A stretch of DNA of 64,000 nt from the NCBI GenBank assembly GCA_965219855.1, contig CBDCOR010000012.1, positions 248,001 through 312,000 on the forward strand. The letters run 5' to 3'. The notes below the pieces were generated by a model. The model did no database searches and had not been told where the DNA came from. It saw nothing but the letters and a program-made list of their open reading frames with translations. The stretch is from CAUZIZ01 sp965219855. GTDB lineage: Bacteria; Acidobacteriota; UBA6911; RPQK01; JAJDTT01. Position 1 is the first letter of the stretch. Each line of letters begins with the position of its first letter. Of this stretch, positions 7,900 to 16,371 are shown one piece after another. A program made the position numbers and the translations under genes.

Positions 7900-9768
7900 C
7901 CCAAAATAAGCGCAAGTTCGAAAATAGACCCCTTTGTCGGCTCCGAGGAGCCATTTTGGAGACCTAAATTCTAAATTTCGGCGCGAAGTCACTCAGAACA
8001 GGCACGTGTTCAGCTGTCCTCCACGCCGATCGCTCAGGGAAAACGATTCTGCCCTCTTGGGGGGCGTTTGTAGAGACACCTCGCCCCAGCTCTGGCGACC
8101 CTCGGAGCTACTTTATCTCCTTTCAGTTTCAGGTAGCTGGCCGGTGTTTCAACCACTTACTGCCTTCCAAGAGAAGACGGCTCCAACCATTGACATCCAG
8201 CAGCCGATAGACCAACTGTCGGCCCCTGCGCAAAATCTGGCAGGGCATTTCAATGACCTCTCGCAGGAAACGGCGATACTCCATCTTCACCAGCTCTCGG
8301 GCTTGCAGTCGCGCCGGCAGCACCAACCCCATCCAGGCCTTCAGATTCCAGGCTTGAGCCGCAATCACCAGATAGGCCCAGTTGGCTACCAGCGTATCCG
8401 AGGGCATCCGCAGGGCCTCGACTCCGTTCTTGAGTTGTTCAATGACGTTCTCCTGGTTGCAGCGCCGGTTGTTTTCCCGTACGACTCCCGCCGTTCCCAA
8501 CGTTCTGGCCGAGATATTGGTGACATAAAAGTGGTAGCGCGTCTGCGGCAGCAGCCGCTTCTGGCCTTTCTCGACCAGGATCGTCTTGCGCAAGATCACC
8601 ATCCGATAGGTTCGCTTCGCTTTGCTCGGACGGTAGTCGATCTCCGCGATCTCTTCCCGTTCCAGCGTCAGCGTCTTGAACCCGCGTCTCTTGACAATCT
8701 CCGGCTTCACTTTGTCCCGCCGCTGGCGCCGCTTCTTCCCTTTTCCTTTCCCCTGGCTGGGGCGCCCCAGCTCTTTCCATCTCGCTTCTGGCAACGCCTC
8801 CGCCCACTTGACGAAGCTCGGATGGGCGTCGATCCCGAAGTCAAACTCCACGCCCGCCTCCGTCCAACGGTCAAAATGAGCCGTCAGCGAAAAATCCGTG
8901 TCCCCGCGCAGGCGCACCTTCCGAAAACCCGCCTCTCGAACCAGCTCGATACTCCGATCCAGCCATTCGGCCGCTCCCTCATGAGAGGGACGGTTGCCCG
9001 AGCGGTTGACCGCATAGAGCACCTCTCCCGTATTGGCCAGCGTCACGATCAGCGGCGCATAGCCCCACTGCCCGTCGTAGCTGATCTCCATCCCTTCCTT
9101 GCATTCGCCGCTCGTGGGGGCCATCGTCCCATCCACGTCGATCTCCGCCCGTTGGAAGAAACGGGCCGGTTGTTGGGCCCAGACCTTGAGGCGGCTGGCA
9201 TTGACGGCTTCCATCAGATCCACCACGTCGGGCGCGTCAAAGCGGCGCACAAAGTCTCCGGCCGTGCTGGGGGCGGGGATCTTCTCGGCTCCCACCGCCT
9301 CCAGGAAACTCACACTCTGACGTCGCAGTTCAATATCCTGATAGCGGGTCCCGCCCGTGGCCACGTTGTAGATCAGGCTCAGGACGTGGTCCGATTCGTG
9401 GTACGGTTGGTGGCGTTTGAGCAGCGTCACCGCCTGGTCAATGGCTTTCCCCAGCCCACTCCACTTCACCACCTGCTGCAGCAGCCCCAGACCACCGTAA
9501 CTGACCGCACCCGTTTTCTCCGAGACCTCGTAGCTGATGACCTCGGGCGAGAGCACCGGTTTCGGGTCTTGACCGTTCCAGCTGGGGCTCAATCGCTGAG
9601 CAACCTCTGCTTCCCGTTTGCGGATGATTGCGCTATCCTTTTTCTTCACCTGAAATGCCTCCTTTCGGCTTGTTCTGAAGTTTCTTTGACAACCCCAGAA
9701 TACCCGTCAGGTCTGGCATTTCAGGTGTTTACATGTGGTTTAGTCCACTTTCATCTACTTCCTTTGGG
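7900..9768 (-). mobile_element. IS1380-family insertion sequence, copy 1 (1869 bp)
   Basis: The ends were set by comparing the two copies in the window. The left end is CCCAAAATAAG and the right end reads inward as CCCAAAGGAAG, an 11-bp imperfect terminal inverted repeat. A 6-bp target duplication ACTAGC flanks it (7894-7899 and 9769-9774). The second copy at 35466-37334 has exactly the same length and a duplication of GCTAGT. Only one gene is carried, the transposase on the minus strand. Confidence 0.92.
8129..9649 (-). CDS. IS1380-family transposase, copy 1
   Basis: A 506-residue DDE transposase. It starts at GTG 9649 (MKKKDSAIIRKREAE) with AAAGGAGG about ten bases upstream. The family hallmarks are present: YHESDHVLSLIYNVATGGTRYQDIELRR, an IPAPSTAGDFVRRF segment, the first catalytic Asp in EIDVDGT, the second in LRGDTDFS, and a C-terminal NQENVIEQLKNG bearing the Glu. 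A Lys/Arg-rich insert (KGKGKKRRQRRDKVK) sits mid-protein. It is identical in sequence to the copy at 35695-37215, which points to recent transposition. The long frame on the opposite strand is a shadow. Confidence 0.95.
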   Translation of the reverse strand: MKKKDSAIIRKREAEVAQRLSPSWNGQDPKPVLSPEVISYEVSEKTGAVSYGGLGLLQQVVKWSGLGKAIDQAVTLLKRHQPYHESDHVLSLIYNVATGGTRYQDIELRRQSVSFLEAVGAEKIPAPSTAGDFVRRFDAPDVVDLMEAVNASRLKVWAQQPARFFQRAEIDVDGTMAPTSGECKEGMEISYDGQWGYAPLIVTLANTGEVLYAVNRSGNRPSHEGAAEWLDRSIELVREAGFRKVRLRGDTDFSLTAHFDRWTEAGVEFDFGIDAHPSFVKWAEALPEARWKELGRPSQGKGKGKKRRQRRDKVKPEIVKRRGFKTLTLEREEIAEIDYRPSKAKRTYRMVILRKTILVEKGQKRLLPQTRYHFYVTNISARTLGTAGVVRENNRRCNQENVIEQLKNGVEALRMPSDTLVANWAYLVIAAQAWNLKAWMGLVLPARLQARELVKMEYRRFLREVIEMPCQILRRGRQLVYRLLDVNGWSRLLLEGSKWLKHRPAT

Positions 9769-9857
9769 ACTAGCGATGAGATCAGGCTAGCTGTACAACA
9801 ATACCCCCAAAGCGTTCAGACATTCAGACGTTCAGACGGATTCTTCCAAGTTCCTGT

Positions 9858-11024
9858 TCAGGATTGGGCTTGCTGAAGTTGGCGCCGAGCTCGACTTCGA
9901 GCTAGCAGCCGCTTCACCAACTCGTCCACCATAACACCCACCAGAATGACTCCCCCTATGATGGCGAACTCCAGTTGGGTCGGAATACCGAGAAGGTTGA
10001 TGGAATTGTAGAGGACCCTCATCACTGCTGCGCCGATGACAACACCCAGGATCGAGCCTTCGCCGCCGCGCAGGCTACATCCTCCCAGGACGGCGGCCGC
10101 GATGGCGTAGAGCTCGTAGAAGTTTCCGTGGTTGGAAGGCTGGATCGAATTGATATCAAGGGCAAACAGGACGCCACCGATCCCTGCCAGCAGGGAGCAG
10201 AAGATGTAGGCCATCATGACAATGCCGTCGGTGTTGATTCCGCTGTAGCGAGCCGCCTGTTCGTTGCGTCCGACGGCAAGCAGGTAGCGACCGTAGATGG
10301 TGTGATTCAGGAAAATACCCGCCACCACAGCAAGTCCCATCAGGATAAAGAACGGCATGGGCACTAAAATTCCTGAAACGGGCTTGATCTCGCCTAGCCA
10401 GATGATCGCCCCCAGCAATGCCAGCGTCCCGCTGCAGGCGAGACCCAGAAGCAGGCTGGGTAAGCCTGGCTCCAGATCTGGATCCCTTCTAGCCCGGTAC
10501 AGGCGCAGCAGCAGCCAGATCGAGAGAACGCCGCCCATCACAAGGACCAGCACCGCTAAGGTACACGGTTTACCCGAGGTCAACTGCTTCAGCCCCTCGA
10601 AGCCGGTGCCAAAGCCACGGACCTGATCGTTGGTCACATAGCGCGCATATCCACGGTAGAAGAGAAGTCCACAGAGCGTCACAACGAAGGGCTGGAGCTT
10701 CAGCTTGGTGATCAGAAGACCATGAAGCAGGCCAATCAAAAGGGACATCGTGAGCACTACCAGCAGTGCTCCGGACGTGCTGAACTCGTGCTCTACCAGC
10801 AGAAGTGGGAGGATGCACCCGGTAAGACCGACCACCGAGCCGATGGATAGATCGATTCCCCCCGTCATGATGACGAAGGAAACTCCCAGACTGATTATTC
10901 CGAAGAGCGAGGTCCAGCGGAGCGTGTTTTGTAGATTGTAGGGCGAGAGGAAGTCGGGATTCAGAACGGACGTCAGCAGGCATACGAAAAGGAGCAATCC
11001 CGAGATACCTAGGGTTTTCTTCAT
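9858..11024 (-). CDS. Sugar ABC transporter permease (RbsC type)
   Basis: A 388-residue membrane protein of the BPD_transp_2 family with about ten hydrophobic helices. Typical segments are SLFGIISLGVSFVIMTGGIDLSIGS, GLLITKLKLQPFVVTLCGLL, the EAA-like loop GRYLLAVGRNEQAARYSGI and AIAAAVLGGCSLRGGEGS. It forms the inner-membrane channel for ribose, xylose or related sugars. Its ATG overlaps the stop of the ATPase gene by four bases (11021-11024), so the two are translationally coupled. The middle RLYRARRDPDLEPG region is an extra charged loop. No substrate-binding protein gene is in the window, so the sugar is unknown. Confidence 0.88.
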   Translation of the reverse strand: MKKTLGISGLLLFVCLLTSVLNPDFLSPYNLQNTLRWTSLFGIISLGVSFVIMTGGIDLSIGSVVGLTGCILPLLLVEHEFSTSGALLVVLTMSLLIGLLHGLLITKLKLQPFVVTLCGLLFYRGYARYVTNDQVRGFGTGFEGLKQLTSGKPCTLAVLVLVMGGVLSIWLLLRLYRARRDPDLEPGLPSLLLGLACSGTLALLGAIIWLGEIKPVSGILVPMPFFILMGLAVVAGIFLNHTIYGRYLLAVGRNEQAARYSGINTDGIVMMAYIFCSLLAGIGGVLFALDINSIQPSNHGNFYELYAIAAAVLGGCSLRGGEGSILGVVIGAAVMRVLYNSINLLGIPTQLEFAIIGGVILVGVMVDELVKRLLARSRARRQLQQAQS

Positions 11025-12574
11025 GGCTTCTGCTGCCCGCTCGACACGGTTTGGGTCAGATTTACCAACCCCTTCTTCTCGAGACCGGTCGCTAACTGCA
11101 TCACTGCCTCTTCGCTGAATTCATCGCGCTTCAACTCCCCGCTGATTCGCCCTTCGTGCATGACGAGCAGACGATGCGGCATGCCCAGGATCTCTTCCAT
11201 CTCGCTGCTGCTGAATAGAATCGCAACTCCGTCCTCGGCGAGCTCTTCCATCAGACGATAGATCTCTTCTTTCGCTCCAACGTCGATCCCCCGAGTGGGC
11301 TCGTCCATCAGGAGAACTTTGGGTTTGAGGGAGAGCCACTTGGCCAGGACTACCTTTTGCTGGGTCCCGCCCGAAAGGTATTCCACGATCTCGTCGAGAC
11401 CGGGCGTCTTGATCTGAAGCCTTTCGATCATCTCCATCGCGAGCTGACGTTCCTGCGACCTATTGATTAAACCGCCGCTGAGCCGATTGGCCCTTAGCCC
11501 AGCCAGGCTGAGGTTCTGGCGAAGCGCCATCGCGAGGATCAGCCCCTGCTGCTTCCGGTCCTCGGGTACCAAGGCTACTCCCGCCTGGATCGCATCGAAA
11601 GGGCGGCCCAGCTGCAGCGGCTGACCTTGGACCAGAACTCTCCCCGCCAGCGGCCGATCGATTCCGAAGAGGAGGTTGAGCATTTCCGTCCTTCCCGACC
11701 CGATCAGGCCTGCCAACCCAACAATCTCCCCGGCCTGGATCGAGAGACTGAGCTCGTGCCTGGGATGAGCAGGGGACCTCAGATTGCGGGCCTCCAGGAG
11801 TGGGCGGCCAGGGCGATGGGGAATCCGGTGGTAGAACTGTGAAACATCGCGACCCACCATAAGCTTGACCATCCGATCGTGATCGATCTCTTCGCTGCTC
11901 AGCTCGCCAGCGTTCATTCCGTCCCGCAGAACCACAACACGATCAGCCAGCTTCTTCACCTCACCCAGACGATGTGAGATGTAGAGCACGGCGACCCCCT
12001 CAGCCCTCAGCTCGCGTACTACCCGAAAGAGTTGGTCCGTCTCATGCTGCGAGAGACTGGAGGTAGGCTCGTCCATAATCAGGATCCGGGCCCGGAGAGA
12101 AAGCGCTCGGGCAATCTCGACCAGTTGTTGTTGGCCGATTGAGAGGGAACCGACCCGCTCTGCTGGGGAGCCGGTCAGGCCGACCTTCCTCATGACTGCC
12201 CTGGAATCTCGGTAGATTCGCCTGCGATTCAGCAAGCCCAGGCGAAGAGGTTCTCGGCCCAGGAAGATGTTGGCTCCGATATCCAGATTATCGGATAGGT
12301 TCAGCTCCTGATGGATCAGTGCGATGCCCAGGCGGGAAGCTGTGTTCACGGAATCTACGGAAACGACCTTTCCATCGAGGAATATCTGACCCGAATCAGG
12401 GGGCACCTCCCCAGCCAGAATCCGCATGAGTGTGCTCTTACCTGCCCCGTTCTCACCAACCAACGCCAGGACCTCTCCCGGAAACAGATTCAAGTGCACC
12501 TGGTTCAGAGCCAACACGCCGGGAAAACGCTTGCTGACCTGACGAACCTCCAGCAGAGGGACCCTATGGGACAT
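11021..12574 (-). CDS. Sugar ABC transporter ATPase with two nucleotide-binding domains (RbsA type)
   Basis: A 517-residue protein with two fused ABC domains. The first has Walker A GENGAGKST (residues 40-48), signature LSIGQQQ and Walker B ILIMDEPTSSLS. The second has the degenerate Walker A GLIGSGRTE, signature LSGGTQQK and Walker B VLLMDEPTRGID. This arrangement, one full and one weakened site, is typical of RbsA/XylG/MglA proteins that power carbohydrate uptake. It is upstream of and overlaps the permease gene. The start is ATG 12574 (MSHRVPLLEVRQVSKRFPG). A periplasmic binding protein normally accompanies the pair but is not found on either side. Confidence 0.9.
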   Translation of the reverse strand: MSHRVPLLEVRQVSKRFPGVLALNQVHLNLFPGEVLALVGENGAGKSTLMRILAGEVPPDSGQIFLDGKVVSVDSVNTASRLGIALIHQELNLSDNLDIGANIFLGREPLRLGLLNRRRIYRDSRAVMRKVGLTGSPAERVGSLSIGQQQLVEIARALSLRARILIMDEPTSSLSQHETDQLFRVVRELRAEGVAVLYISHRLGEVKKLADRVVVLRDGMNAGELSSEEIDHDRMVKLMVGRDVSQFYHRIPHRPGRPLLEARNLRSPAHPRHELSLSIQAGEIVGLAGLIGSGRTEMLNLLFGIDRPLAGRVLVQGQPLQLGRPFDAIQAGVALVPEDRKQQGLILAMALRQNLSLAGLRANRLSGGLINRSQERQLAMEMIERLQIKTPGLDEIVEYLSGGTQQKVVLAKWLSLKPKVLLMDEPTRGIDVGAKEEIYRLMEELAEDGVAILFSSSEMEEILGMPHRLLVMHEGRISGELKRDEFSEEAVMQLATGLEKKGLVNLTQTVSSGQQKP

Positions 12575-12657
12575 GAAGCGATATCCTACACCACCGAGGA
12601 TTCCTGATGAATGTAGGCTGATTCAAAGGCACCGAGGCTCGAGCTCGAGTTCCAGAT

Positions 12658-14988
12658 TCAGATAGGGAAAAAGACCGGGACCAGCACAACCAGGAGCGCC
12701 AACACAACGATGGTCAGAGGGGTTCCGACTCGAACGTAATCGACGGCTCGGTAGCCTCCGGCTCCCATGACCAGGAGATTGGCCTTGTGACTGAAGGGGG
12801 TCATGAACGCTGCCGATGCCGCCAGACTCACGGCCATCATGGCGGTGTGGGGACTCACACCCAGCTGAACCGCTGCCTCGAGTGCCACCGGCGCCAGCAG
12901 CACCACGGCTGGAGCCCCGTCCAGGCATTGGCTCAAGAGGCTCGCTAAGAGAACGAGAGAAGCCAGTATGGCGTAGCTACCCAGTGGGCCAGCCACCTCA
13001 CTGACGGTACTGGCCAACAGCGTGGCGGCCCCGGTGCGGTCCATCGCGAATCCGACGGGGAGGACTGCTGCCACCAGAAAGATGGCTCGCCACTCGATGG
13101 CTCGATAGGCCTCTTCCATGCTGAGCGCACCGCACAAAAGCACCAGGCTGGCTGCGGTGAAGGCAGCCACCTGAATGGGTTGGCTCCCAGAGACGACCAG
13201 ACCTATCATGAGAAGCAACCCTGCCAGAGCGAATGGGGCCTTTTTTCCTCGCCGAGGTCGGAGAGCGACCGGGGAAAGCACCACAAAGTCGGGATCGGAG
13301 CCCAGGAGTCGAATCCGGTCCCAGGGGCCCTGGATCAAGAGGGCATCCCCGAATCGGAAAACCCGATCGGCCAGGCCAGTGTAGAGGGATTTCCCCTCCC
13401 TCCAGATCGCCAGGAGTTGGAGACCGTAGCGATCCCGAAACTCCAGCTCGCGAGGCCCTTTACCCACCAGGGAGGATCGGGGAGCTAGTGCTGCCTCCAC
13501 CAGACCTACATCCTCCGACTCGAGTTCCTTCTCTCCCACCCGAGAGTCCAGTTCTATGTCGCCGATCCGGACGAGAGCCCGGATACGGGACGGATCACAG
13601 GCCACCAGCAGACCGTCACCTGCCTGGATCACCTCGTTGGGAGAAACCGCCAGACGAGTGACTCCACCGCGCAGGATGGCCCCTACGGTCACGCCGATCA
13701 ATTCCCCGAGACGACTGCCACCCACCGTGGAGCCGACCAGAGGAGATCCTGTGGGGATCCGAATCACCGAGAGATGGTCCTGGATTCTGCGCAGAGCTGA
13801 AAGACCCACCTCCTTCACCAAGAAACCAGGCTGGGAGCCGAGCCCTTGTAACTGGGCCCGCGCACCCAGGGCCAGTATCCGGTCCCCTGTCCGCAGCGTC
13901 TCTGACGCCAGCTCTTCGCGCAGGGACTCCTCGCCCCGCTTGATCCCCACTACCACCAGACCAAAACGCTCCCGAAAGCGGGCCTCTCTGAGGTTCTTAC
14001 CCACCAAACTGGAATCGTCGAGTACTTCTGCCCGGATCCCGGTGAAGCCCTTGACTGGCCGCGGAAGCTGGCCGGCTGTGGTTCGATGGACCTCCACTTC
14101 CCGAACCCGCAGCAGGTCTTTCAACTCTGACAGCCGTCCCTCAACCAGAAGAACGTCGCCGCCCCTGAGCACCGTCTCTGCCTTGGGGACCAGGTGCTTC
14201 ACTCCTCGGCGTAAGATGGACACGACCTGAATCCCCAGGGCGGTCGAAAGGTTGGCTCCGGCCAGAGTGGAACCGTCGAGCCCAGAATCGTTTGGGATCC
14301 GCAGGGAGAACAGCTTCTCTTGCAGCTGATAGACGTGGGTAAGATCGGCCCTGTCCGCCTCAATCGGGCCCACCTCGCGACTGGGAAGAAGCCTCCTGCC
14401 CAGCGTCACCATGAAAAGGGTTCCGGTTCCCAGAAGGACCAACCCAATGGGTGCGAAGTCGAAGAGCCCGAAGGGTTCCATATTCCGCTCCTGGAGCATG
14501 GCCGTAGCAACGATGTTGGGAGGGGTCCCTACCATCGTCGTCGTGCCCCCCAGAATCGAACCGAAAGAGAGCGGCATGAAAAGTCGCGAGGGGGGAATTT
14601 GAGCGCGGTGGGCGATACTGACTACGGTCGGCATCAGGACCGCCGTAGCCGCAATATTGTTCATAAAGGCCGAGAGGCCGCCCGACACCAGCATCAGCGT
14701 GGTGATGAGAGGGATCTCCCGGCTTCCTACAAAGGTATGCACCTTGCTGCCTACCACGTCTGCTATCCCGGTGTGCAGCAAAGCCGCGCTGACGATGAAG
14801 ATCGACAGCATCGTAATCACTGCGGGCGAAGCAAAACCGCTGAAGGCTTCCTCCGGAGCGACATACCCACCCAGAATCAAGACAACCAGACCCAGGAAAG
14901 CGGTCAGGTCGACCGGTAGCTTCTCCGTCAAGAACAGGTAGGCCATCGCCACCAGCAGAAGCAATAGCAGTCCGATCTCCAAGGTCAC
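12658..14988 (-). CDS. SLC13-type anion/dicarboxylate transporter with four RCK_C (TrkA-C) domains
   Basis: A 776-residue protein. About six N-terminal helices include the signature SAFMNNIAATAVLMPTV and GTTTMVGTPPNIV. Four consecutive RCK_C-like domains follow (each with a pattern such as SSLVGKNLREARFRERFGLVVVGI and a later RTGDRILALG), about residues 230-310, 320-390, 405-485 and 500-580. A second membrane half ends the protein (GLVVSGSQPIQVAAF, LASLLSQCLDGAPAVV). This is the layout of SLC13/ArsB-NhaD superfamily importers of sulfate or di- and tricarboxylates, with cytosolic ligand-sensing domains. Its place next to malic enzyme suggests a C4-dicarboxylate substrate, which is inference. 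Confidence 0.85.
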   Translation of the reverse strand: MTLEIGLLLLLLVAMAYLFLTEKLPVDLTAFLGLVVLILGGYVAPEEAFSGFASPAVITMLSIFIVSAALLHTGIADVVGSKVHTFVGSREIPLITTLMLVSGGLSAFMNNIAATAVLMPTVVSIAHRAQIPPSRLFMPLSFGSILGGTTTMVGTPPNIVATAMLQERNMEPFGLFDFAPIGLVLLGTGTLFMVTLGRRLLPSREVGPIEADRADLTHVYQLQEKLFSLRIPNDSGLDGSTLAGANLSTALGIQVVSILRRGVKHLVPKAETVLRGGDVLLVEGRLSELKDLLRVREVEVHRTTAGQLPRPVKGFTGIRAEVLDDSSLVGKNLREARFRERFGLVVVGIKRGEESLREELASETLRTGDRILALGARAQLQGLGSQPGFLVKEVGLSALRRIQDHLSVIRIPTGSPLVGSTVGGSRLGELIGVTVGAILRGGVTRLAVSPNEVIQAGDGLLVACDPSRIRALVRIGDIELDSRVGEKELESEDVGLVEAALAPRSSLVGKGPRELEFRDRYGLQLLAIWREGKSLYTGLADRVFRFGDALLIQGPWDRIRLLGSDPDFVVLSPVALRPRRGKKAPFALAGLLLMIGLVVSGSQPIQVAAFTAASLVLLCGALSMEEAYRAIEWRAIFLVAAVLPVGFAMDRTGAATLLASTVSEVAGPLGSYAILASLVLLASLLSQCLDGAPAVVLLAPVALEAAVQLGVSPHTAMMAVSLAASAAFMTPFSHKANLLVMGAGGYRAVDYVRVGTPLTIVVLALLVVLVPVFFPI

Positions 14989-15063
14989 GGTCAGCCCCCT
15001 TTTGGTGCTTTGAATTTGAGATTTGTTTGTATCTTGTATCTTGGTGCTTGTTGCTTCTCCGAA

Positions 15064-16329
15064 TCACCTCATTCTGGCTTCCAAACTGCCAACGTACGCT
15101 TGAAGATCGATTTGGCGAAGAGCTACACCCGAATTCATGGCCGCCTCTGCTACAGCTGGTGCGGCCCGCAGCAGGACTCTGGAGTCGAGAGGCTTGGGAA
15201 GGATGTATTCCGGGCCGAATGAGAGGGGAACATTCCCATAGGCTTTGATGACGTCATCGGGGACATCCTCTTTTGCCAGGTCGGCCAGAGCGCGGGCAGC
15301 CGCGAGCTTCATGTCCTCATTGATCTCGCTAGAATGCACATCCAGGGCGCCTCGAAAGATGAAGGGGAATCCGAGGACATTGTTGATCTGGTTGGGGTAG
15401 TCGGAGCGCCCCGTCGCAATGATCACGTCGGGGCGGGCAGCCTTGGCGTCCTCCCAGGTGATCTCCGGATCTGGATTCGCCATCGCGAATACAATGGGCT
15501 TGTCTGCCATGGATCGAACCATGTCACCGCTAACCACTCCTGCCTTGGAGAGGCCCAAGAGCACGTCGGCGCCCTCCAGGGCCTGGCCAAGTGTTCGGGA
15601 CGGAGTATCAACCGCGAACTCCTGTTTGAAGGAGTTCATGCCGGACTTCCTGCCCTTGAAGATCACCCCCCGACTATCACACAGAATCAGGTTCTCTTTG
15701 GCGATCCCCATACTCCGGTAGAACCGAGCGCACGCAATCGCGGCCGCTCCGGCACCATTGACCACGACCCTGATCGACACCATGTCCCTGCCCGTCAACT
15801 CCAGGGCATTCAGGAGCCCGGCACCAGAAATGATGGCGGTTCCATGCTGGTCATCGTGGAAGACCGGAATCGAGAGTTCCCTCTTGAGGGTCTGTTCGAT
15901 GTGGAAACACTCCGGGGCCTTGATATCCTCCAGGTTGATACCCCCGAAGGTGGGCTCAAGCAGCTTGCAGACCCGTATTACGTCCTCTGGATCCTCAGAG
16001 TCGATTTCCAGATCGAAGACATCGATGTCGGCAAAACGCTTGAACAGGACTGCCTTTCCCTCCATCACCGGTTTGCCGGCCAGCGCACCTATATTGCCCA
16101 GCCCCAGAACGGCCGTCCCATTCGTGACCACAGCCACCAGGTTCCCCCGGGCGGTGTACTCGAGCGCTGCCCTTGGACTCTTCTGGATGATCTTGCAGGG
16201 CTCGGCTACACCCGGTGTATAGGCTAGAGATAGGTCCCTTTGCGTCGCAAACGGCTTTGTGGGCACGACCTCGATCTTTCCTTTTCGTCCCTTTCGGTGG
16301 TACTCGAGTGCGTCTTCCATGGTGATCAT
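15064..16329 (-). CDS. NAD(P)-dependent malic enzyme (short form)
   Basis: A 421-residue malic enzyme. It decarboxylates malate to pyruvate with reduction of NAD(P). Conserved blocks are YTPGVAEPC, VLGLGNIGALAGKPVMEGK, FKRFADIDVFD, EDIKAPECF, FHDDQHGTAI, the Rossmann motif VVNGAGAAAIACARF and FAMANPDPEI. The length matches the short bacterial class without the C-terminal phosphotransacetylase-like domain. It sits 75 bp upstream of the SLC13-type transporter on the same strand, consistent with uptake followed by oxidation of a C4 acid. The start is ATG 16329; a second Met four residues in (MEDALEYHRKGRKGK) is also possible. Confidence 0.92.
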   Translation of the reverse strand: MITMEDALEYHRKGRKGKIEVVPTKPFATQRDLSLAYTPGVAEPCKIIQKSPRAALEYTARGNLVAVVTNGTAVLGLGNIGALAGKPVMEGKAVLFKRFADIDVFDLEIDSEDPEDVIRVCKLLEPTFGGINLEDIKAPECFHIEQTLKRELSIPVFHDDQHGTAIISGAGLLNALELTGRDMVSIRVVVNGAGAAAIACARFYRSMGIAKENLILCDSRGVIFKGRKSGMNSFKQEFAVDTPSRTLGQALEGADVLLGLSKAGVVSGDMVRSMADKPIVFAMANPDPEITWEDAKAARPDVIIATGRSDYPNQINNVLGFPFIFRGALDVHSSEINEDMKLAAARALADLAKEDVPDDVIKAYGNVPLSFGPEYILPKPLDSRVLLRAAPAVAEAAMNSGVALRQIDLQAYVGSLEARMR

Positions 16330-16371
16330 CTTCCTTACAACCTCACATTCTGGCAGCTCATCTTCAAAGCA

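Noticed and set aside
7934..9790. A 618-codon frame on the plus strand
   Set aside because: It is the antisense shadow of the IS1380 transposase, with no recognisable domain; the same holds for the 729-codon frame at 35500-37689, which merely joins into the interrupted IS4 transposase.
13180..14230. Long Arg/Pro-rich frames on the plus strand
   Set aside because: Shadows of the SLC13-type transporter gene in GC-rich DNA; no start site or domain.
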